A stretch of 64,000 nucleotides of DNA, from NCBI GenBank assembly GCA_903813345.2, contig CAIIXF020000009.1, forward strand, positions 7,434,030-7,498,029, written 5' to 3'. The DNA is from Owenia fusiformis (Eukaryota > Annelida > Polychaeta > Sabellida > Oweniidae). Numbering within the stretch: position 1 is the first letter of the stretch; each line of letters starts with the position of its first letter. The notes under the pieces are model-generated. The model was not told the origin of the DNA, ran no database searches, and saw nothing but the letters and a program-made list of their open reading frames with translations. The translations under genes were made by a program, and so were the position numbers. Shown in pieces: positions 48,801-57,800 of this stretch.

Positions 48801-51800
48801 AGTGGAGTATGAGAATGGCTCTGGAATAGCGTTTGTAACATACAGTGGAAATACAGGTAAAAATCTTTATTTACCCATAAATAGTGAAATCTTAACTTTT
48901 TATCCCTTTCTAGAATATTACAAAATATGATAGAATCAATATTTAAAGTGTAGCAACATTTTATTGTAAGCCCAGCTTAAATATGTAATTCTAATTCAGA
49001 TTTAGATGTAGTTATGAGGAAACATGCCGATGATCCATTTAGCCTTGAAAGTCAGCAATTAGAACTAGATAAAGTACAACAAAAATCGTATTCACAATGT
49101 GATGATGACAAATACATGATAAAGGTGTCTAACCTGAAGCCAACAACACATTATGACAACCTGAGTCTGTTCTTTGAGAGCAAGAAGAAAACTGGTGCTG
49201 TTGCTGAAAAAGTGGAGTATGAGAATGGCTCTGGAATGGCCTTCATAACATACGGCGAAACCACAGGTAAATGTATTTTTATCCATGGATTGGAATGTTC
49301 ATGAAGATAAATGTCTTAGTAGTTATCCTTTTTCTCATGGCGACATTTAATATACGCAAAGCTTTCATTTCATACAGATTTAGATGAAGCACTGAAAAAG
49401 TATGCCAACGTCCCATTCAGCCTTGATGGTCAGCAATTAGAACTTAGTAAAGTAGCACCCAAACCGGATAAGGAATGCGACGATGACATATATTATGACA
49501 CCGTGAGTACTGCTGCTGATAAAGTGGAGTGTGAGGATGCCTCTGGAATAGCGTCCAAAACACATGATGAAAAAACAGGTACATATTATTTAGTTCATTT
49601 GTGAAGTGTAACAGCTGTTTAGTAACAGACGTCTGATGAAAGGCCTTAAATAACGTACACTGAAAGAAATTCGCGGTAAATCAAAATCGGTCTATATGAT
49701 CTAAAACGTTTTCCCCTAACAATAAGCGATTCCTTTATTCTATCCCTAGTAAAACTTGGTATCCATTGAATATCATCATCATATTAAGATATGACTGTCC
49801 ATCTAAATAACTCTAGGGCACGGCGACGGTATGGTGGATTTTCTCAAAGCCTACGACAGTGTCAAGTTTGATTATATTGAGCATGTACTGAGAGTGTTTA
49901 ATTTTGGAGATGGCCTGATCCGATGGGTTAAGATGTTTAATAATGATATTAAGAGTTGCGTCCTTAACAACAACGTGTCAACTGGCTGGTTTAGTGTTAA
50001 ACGTTCATGCAGGCAGGGGGACCCGATTAGTTGTTTGAATTGGACTTTTAGGGATAATAATATCATATGACACGAATGCAAATAACAGAGATAATTTTGA
50101 AAGAAAGTTGAATATGCTTGAAAAGGTTCTTATACTGTGGTCAAAACGAGATCTTACTTTTCATGGAAAGGTACATAATAAAAGAGGCTCTATGCCATAG
50201 GATAGCACAATCAAGACCCCTCTGAACTTTTTTGCATGGTGAGTTTCACCCATATATACCCATCTACTTACCAAAGAAGAAGTCCCAAATCCCCCTCTTT
50301 CAGTGTTAATTTTGCGATTGTGCTGGCCGATCTAATTATTTTCGAAGAAATTAATTCAATCTGAAGTTTGAATATACCGGGAAAGTCCTCCTGTTATCTG
50401 ATTGGTCGTTGAATTTGTTCATCATAAACCTGATTGGCTGCCTGGTTCAACGCGCTTGTGGGCGCCTGTGTGACTCAATGGGGATTCCCCTGGCTAGCCG
50501 AGGAATCGATTGTGTTTACTTCTGGAGTTTGGTTGTTCTATTGATTATTTCCGATATTTCGGCAATAATATACCCAAAAGTTATTCTCAAGATATATCCA
50601 TGGTATGTGAGATATTACATGAGCAATAACAATAGGACATCATTGACCCCTATTACACAGGCCGGTTGAAATGTCTCGTTACGAAGCATTTTGACAAAAA
50701 GCTTCGTAACGAAGCAATTTAGGCCAGTGTAACACCTCCGCCTTCATTAGAAAAGCTTAGTTGATAACGAAGCAATTGAGTAGAAAATTCAACGAAGGTA
50801 AGGTCCCAACGAAGCTTTTTTGGCTAGTGTAACTTCGTTAGAAAACGCTTAGTTTGCGGTTTGCGCATGCGCGTAATAAAGAGCACATTCATCATTTTGT
50901 ATTAAATGAGGGAAATCGCGAGGAAAAATACGTTTTTAAGTACGTATAATATGCTGAGTATTGATTAAAATAATTAGCCTGTCTATTTACGTCACTGATT
51001 ACGTCCCCTGCCTTCCCTCGCATATGCTTGCTTACTAAATAGAATGACGTGGTATACATTTTTGATATTTAGATTTTTGTTCCTCGTATAATCATACCTT
51101 GAATATAATTATAATTAGATGTTAATACCATGATACTATTGCTTCCCATTCAGTCAAATCAGGGATTTAGCTGATTTAATTTATACGAAGATGCCCCTAC
51201 TCAGAAATCGTATTCAACTGCCTATCGCCCTAGCTTTTGCAATTCTTATCTGGTCGTTCCATTATTTTATTATTCGACGATTTTAATAATTGAAGTTAAA
51301 CTTTATATTGAAATAGATTGAATTAATGTTTCAAAACTACCGTTTTACATATGCGGTAAGACCTGCGAACAAGGAACGCTCTGCCAAAACTGTTCCTTGT
51401 TGACAGGTATTTGCAACAGAGAGGGCCTATGTGTTAGGCCTGCAGCCTCGAAAACCAAAGTCCCGCCTAGGCATTCATTATTGTTGCCTTTTAATCATTG
51501 ATGTGTCCTAAGACGTTGCTTACAACTGATATTCAAGTTTCTTCCTATTTGCGTCATTTTCAAATTCAACTGACGGCTGATGAATTAACATACTATTTTT
51601 ATGGCCAGCTCATTCAAATATGAATGGTATAGTGGCGGGTAATATTCATATTAAAATGAATTGGTCATGAAATAGTAAGTTAAACCAGCAGCCAAATCCG
51701 AGATATTTAATAATGGCGACACTATTTGAATCACGTAATATCATGGTATAACTGAGAAGCCCATTTGGGATTCGTTTTTATACGATATTACATACTTGCC

Positions 51801-54800
51801 CCCTGTATAAACACCAAATCCAATCCCACCTAGCAATTAACCTCTAACTATTCCATATGTTTTGCAAGAGAAATGATAGAAAAATTAGAAGAAAATATAT
51901 GTAATCGTATTGACTGAAATATATAAATATCGAAGTATCACACATTCATCTGGTTTTATTTTCCCGGGAATTTCTTTTTTTGTTCAGAATTGTTTCAATA
52001 AAGTTTAAAAGTTATGATCATTGATTTATATTAAAATAATACGAATATTAATAAATAAGTGGGCGGAGCGGAGTAATGCGCACGCACAACGAAGCATTTT
52101 AAGTAACAGTCTCAAATAACTGCTTCGTTAGGGTTGGATAAAGCCAGTGTGGACACAATTTTTTCGCTAACCTTCGTTACAAAAATTCTTCGCTAGACTC
52201 AACCCAGCAGTGTAACAGGTACCATTGATTGTCTGGGGAAGAAACCTATGGCATAATGCATCTTTAAGTCCCATGCAGTTTCCAAGCTAATATACTCGAT
52301 GACAATGACCAATACGTCTGATGATATCTTGACGAAGGCTCAACGACTAGTCTGTTCTTTATATGGGGAGGAAAAATTGATTATATAAAGCGAAATACTT
52401 TAATAGGGGATTTTGAGGATGGGGGTTTAAGAATGATTAACATGTTCACAATGGAGAAAGCCCTGAAACTAATGTGGTTGAAACGTTTACTTGACACGCT
52501 AACTAGTCACTTGAAGCTTATTCCTCAAGTTTATTTCAAGCGTTTTGGAGGACTTAGTTTTTTGCTGCAATGTAATTATGATATTAAAACACTGACATAC
52601 AATGTCCCGGCCTTTTATATGAATTTGCTCCGAAACTATTCAGAATTAAGAAATATGTCATCGCGTAGAACCAGTTCAGAGGTTAAAGGTGAAGTAATTT
52701 GAAATAACAAATCAATTCTAATTAATGATAACACTGTATGTACAGAGATCGCCTAGTATTAAAAGTGGGTGATCAAAGACTCGACAAGATGCGCAAAATT
52801 CAAATATCTTGTAACGGTTATTTTTAAAAGATTTATTTGTGTTTATATTACACGCTACTGGTGATTCAATAAGGCTTTGTAGGCACAAGAACACCCATAT
52901 GCTTTGAAAAATATATATTACTTTGACCATTTTTCGTATATGTGATTGATTTTACGATGTAAAGATATAAATGCGATATAATATGTGCTGTTTTATTTAA
53001 AAAGCTTTAAAATATCAAAAACAATAGAAGATTTTTACTCACTTTAATTTTTTATACTTAGGTAGGGTCTTGGGCTTCCATTTGACCATGATAAAGTTCA
53101 CGTTTCCTCTTAAATAACATGGAATAAATATTTTAACACAGAAATGAATTGATCGGCCTATAGCGTGAGTTTCACCAGATCATACACTATATGTTTTAAA
53201 GAGAAGAAAAATGGGGTTTCATGCAAAATGTATGTCCAAATTAAAATAAACATGTACATCACCGTTCATTGATTCATTCGATTAAATGGTCACTGTGTGC
53301 GTATATTTTGTTATTCTGTTTATGTTTGAATACAATATGATATGTACACTGTACACTGCTAAGAGAAAAACCTCTTGAAGCGTAACACCTTATAAATGGA
53401 ACAGTTTTTAAAGTCACATTTCAGTCCATTTATTTTACCCTTTGATTCCAAGGTATGAAAACTTTACACCTTGGCATCCAAGATGATTGTCGAATTGTAA
53501 TGCAAGAATTGAATAAATCATAATGAAAATGTATGTCAATGTATCACCCATTTTCATGATTGTGGTTGTTATGAACATGGGGTCTCATAATAAACTTATT
53601 AAATCTGAATTGTACACTATCTATTTCATTGGGGAGTTAAATCATTCTTTTGCAGCAAGGTATCAATAAGTTATATAAAAATGTAATGACCTTCAGTAGA
53701 TGCCAGTAGTCAGTTCCCAGTTTCACCACGAGGTGGCTAACTTGGGTCATATGTAAATGATAGGTATAGGGGAAAGCTGCTCTATTGTTCAATATTCAGA
53801 AGATTTATTGATCAATTTTCAACTAAGGTGTATAGGTGATTAGCTTGAAAATGTTAGAATTGTATGTAATCGAATGCAAAATAAACGCCCTGTAGGCGTT
53901 TTTAGAGAAACAGTGTGAAATAAATACTATACTATTCTAAACAACGTTATGTGGATGGGACTGAGGAAAAGTTCAATAAGATATTTTGGATGATTTCATT
54001 CGATTATTGTCAATCACTGAAATTGACATAAATTCATCACTTTCTACAATTATGTGTTTATTCATTGATTTCACTTCATTTGGGTATTATTCCAGAGAAA
54101 TTTCTTGTAATCATTCTAAATTTGCCTCTATTTTCAATAATCTTTCTCATCTTCATCTCTTCATCTTCATGGTGTTCTATAAGGTGATTTAAAATGTTTT
54201 GAAATTTAACAGTTCGTAGTGAAGGACAATAGAAACATGTGAATCCAACCAATCTGAAATGCAAAGAACATATCATTAGAATCCACATGGTAAAATCACT
54301 CACTTGGCTGATCATAATTTTTTTTCATAACATCCTCCTTACTCGATACTGAAGGGGAGTTGGAACGTCTGATATGCATGTAATGTTAAGTTTTATGTAT
54401 ATTAACCATAGATGATATTGGTTTTGTGGTTTTGGCAATCTAAAAACAGAAAATTTTGTGAAAAATACATTTTCGTTCGACTGGTTTTTGATTTTGCTTC
54501 TTTTATCAACTCAGTTCAGGTATTTCGGTTGATTTAATCACCGAATCCTGTTACCAAATGAATCTTGAGTCCCCTTATACAGCATATGGAATACCATCTG
54601 TAGGTAAAATGACTTTAAACTGGTAAAGAGAAGACAAACAAACATACCTTTCCTCCGACATTTTGGACTTTGCGCATCTTGTCGAGTCTTTGATCACCCA
54701 CTTTTGATATTAGGCGATCTCTGTACATACAGTGAAATTGTTCATCGGTGTCACGTGTTGGGCACAACAAAGTATTATATCTTACAGCGCCCCCTATGAT

Positions 54801-57800
54801 TTACATCACAGCTCATATATTTTATTCCCCAGTGTTCATTAAACACCTTGAGCATGGTCACACTTAATTTATATCTAGTTCAGATTATTTACTAAATGTT
54901 AAACACAAAAATTAATTGCCAAAATAGTAAGAGGTATTCTTATTAATTAAATTAGTTATCTCCTATTAAATGCCAAAATTAAGGATTTTTCTAATTATTA
55001 TTCCTTTTTTTCTGGAAATATTATATAATGTTTGGTGATATTATGTACAAAGTTAAATCTGAATTGTACACTATCTATTTCATTGGGGAGTTAAATCATT
55101 CTTTTGCAGCAAGGTATCAATAAGTTATATAAAAATGTAATGACCTTCAGTAGATGCCAGTAGTCAGTTCCCAGTTTCACCACGAGGTGGCTAACTTAGG
55201 TCATATGTAAATGATAGGTATAGGGGAAAGCTGCTCTATTGTTCAATATTCAGAAGATTTATTGACATTTTGGATTTTGCGCATCTTGTCGAGTCTTTGA
55301 TCACCCACTTTTGATATTAGGCGATCTCTGTACATACAGTGAAATTGTTCATCGGTGTCACATGTTGGGCACAACAAAGTATTATATCTTACAGCGCCCC
55401 CTATGATTTACATCACAGCTCATATATTTTATTCCCCAGTGTTCATTAAACACCTTGAGCATGGTCACACTTAATTTATATTTAGTTCAGATTATTTACT
55501 AAATGTTAAACACAAAAATTAATTGCCAAAATAGTAAGAGGTATTCTTATTAATTAAATTAGTTATCTCCTATTAAATGCCAAAATTAAGGATTTTTCTA
55601 ATTATTATTCCTTTTTTTCTGGAAATATTATATAATGTTTGGTGATATTATGTACAAAGTTTGGTGTTCTAACTTGAAGGAGTTTCTGAGATAAGGCTCT
55701 ATTTGCGTTATTTGTTGATCACCCCTTGTATTTTATATTTGTGGCAAGGCGTGTGATCTACGTAAACTTAGCATGTTTATGTACCTCCTATCCTCTGAAG
55801 CAAAAAAAAGAAATATTGACTTCTACTGAGGAAAATGTATTCCATGGGCTTCACATACATTTTGAGGGGCTGTTCTACTTAAGTTAGATACAACTGTTAG
55901 TCTGAGATTGAAAATTATGTCATGTTTAGTTACAGCCTCTTATAACTAGTAACGTTGAGGTAATTGGGCTGTTATTGTAAAAAGTTATATTTCTCCATCA
56001 CAAATGTACCATCCTTTGCATCTGTCTCTGTCAACACCCTTTCAGGTTAATTTTCGGAATTTTGCTTTCGCCATCATTGTACATACAGTATATATTCATC
56101 TTGCTATTAAGAATATTTAGAGAACTTTTCCTTCTTTATTTTCACACTTTCGAAAAAATGACTTAGTCAGAGAATGGCCTCTTACTGGAATGTCCCCTTT
56201 GAAAATATGTTAATATTTTATATTTGGGGGGATACGACAACTAAATGGCATAACTCTCTAAATAATGGCCTAAACCTTCCATTATATCTTTAAAATGAAG
56301 CCGAAATATGTCGCAATTATATAAACACAACAATTGTGTCAGAAAACGTGTGTGTATCAATATAATTGTTGGCGTGAGACTGCTTAAAATGCAGTAACAA
56401 ACACATGTTTTCTCAAGCAAGTATTATAAAATTATGAATTCGAACTTTGTTTTGTAGACCCAAGTGGATAGGTTTACTCTCGTATTATTATTCAAAATGA
56501 ATGTGAAATCCTTGAACAAGGCCAATTCTTAAAAATGCAATCCCAAAGATTTTGAGCATGTATTAAACATAGGCATATTTTGATTTGGCAAACTCCATAT
56601 TTCGATCAGTAGGATTTTTTGTTCCTCGACATTCTGTTCTTCTAAAATTTGAATAAATTTAGTAGTCAAGATTTATTGTATTAAAGTCAATTTTGAGACC
56701 CTGGCTTCCGTAATATATGCATTTTCTTTCTCATTTTCTAATCTATATCAGATGTCAAAATCGTTTTGCAGAATTTGAAGTCTTTAATTGGGATTTGTTC
56801 AATTTCACCAATCTAGTTAACTACATTATTATAATATATTTTTAAGGCCTAGAAACCGATGAAGACGAAGACATGTTAGAAAGTGACAGTGACTTGGATA
56901 CAGAATATCAGAGCGCCCTTCAGAAGAAAACGAATAGATCGGGACATTATATAAGTGATAAAATGCGCGTAAATGTTGGAAATGGGATGGATAAAAGAAG
57001 TTGTATTGTTCCTGGAAAGCCTTCTTTTTATAAAATTTCTGCAATTCGGGCTGGAATTAAGTGGTCTGAGCCAAGGTACGATCAAGGAATGTCAGTAGAA
57101 TCATATGAAATTAAACTGAAAGGTGCAAATGAGAAATCGTGGAAAAGTTTGAATCACGTAGTAAAGCAAAGTACTCCAGGGCGCCAAATCGAAATGCAGA
57201 ATGTCAAGTTACAGGCAAAAAATCCCTATTTTGTCAAAATCGCGGCAAAATATCAAGATAATACAACTAGTGATTATAGTGAGATTAGTGACATGTTTAC
57301 CATAGAGGCGACTGGTGAGGATGTGTTCAAAGCAAAGATTCTCGAGACCTGCTTTACCAGTGCAGAAGACAAAAAACCTGCTGTATACCAAATGAATTTA
57401 ACAAAAACATATGGAGAAAAAGATGGATCGATCTTTAAGTATGAATATGGAAAAAGAAATCCTAAAATGACAAATAAAGTCGTCCTAGTCGTTGGGGCTA
57501 CAGGTGCTGGCAAAAGTACCTTGATCAATGGATTGATAAACTATATTTTTGGAGTAACTTGGGATGATAGCTACAGATTGAAGCTCATAGCTGAACCTCA
57601 TGCAAGCAAACAAGCCGTTAGTCAAACCAGGCTAATAACTGCGTACACCTTACATTATGAGACTGGTTCCAGAGTTCCATATACAATTACGATAATTGAC
57701 ACGCCTGGCTTCGGTGACACGGGGGGTTATTCAAGAGATGAGGAAATCACTGGACAGATACGTGAACTCTTTACCAAATTTGGCACAGAGGTAATTGATC

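Larger units (their letters stand above)
44603..49578 (+). repeat. Tandem array of eleven RRM-like exons with their introns
   Basis: Exon copies R1-R11 start at 44603, 44992, 45402, 45811, 46973, 47360, 47770, 48180, 48590, 49000 and 49378. R2-R4 and R6-R10 are spaced about 410 bp apart. Their ~143-bp introns are nearly identical, so exon and intron were amplified together. Each exon begins DLDEV or DLDVV, carries the invariant core [15 protein letters not shown], and ends YSGNT or YGENT. Confidence 0.92.
49579..56846 (+). other. 7.3-kb intron before the GTPase exon, filled with mobile elements
   Basis: Contains Tx1/L1-like LINE fragments (49820-50165, 52349-52700), an insertion between them (about 50650-52220), a 2-kb TIR transposon (52732-54734) and a tandem duplication (53600-55660). 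55,661-56,846 is AT-rich with no exon recognised. The 3' end TATTTTTAAG gives a phase-1 acceptor. Confidence 0.6.

Noticed and set aside
44603-49578. CRISPR-like periodic array
   Set aside because: The 410-bp period is an exon plus its intron. The exon part is coding and phase-consistent, and there are no short repeats with unique spacers.
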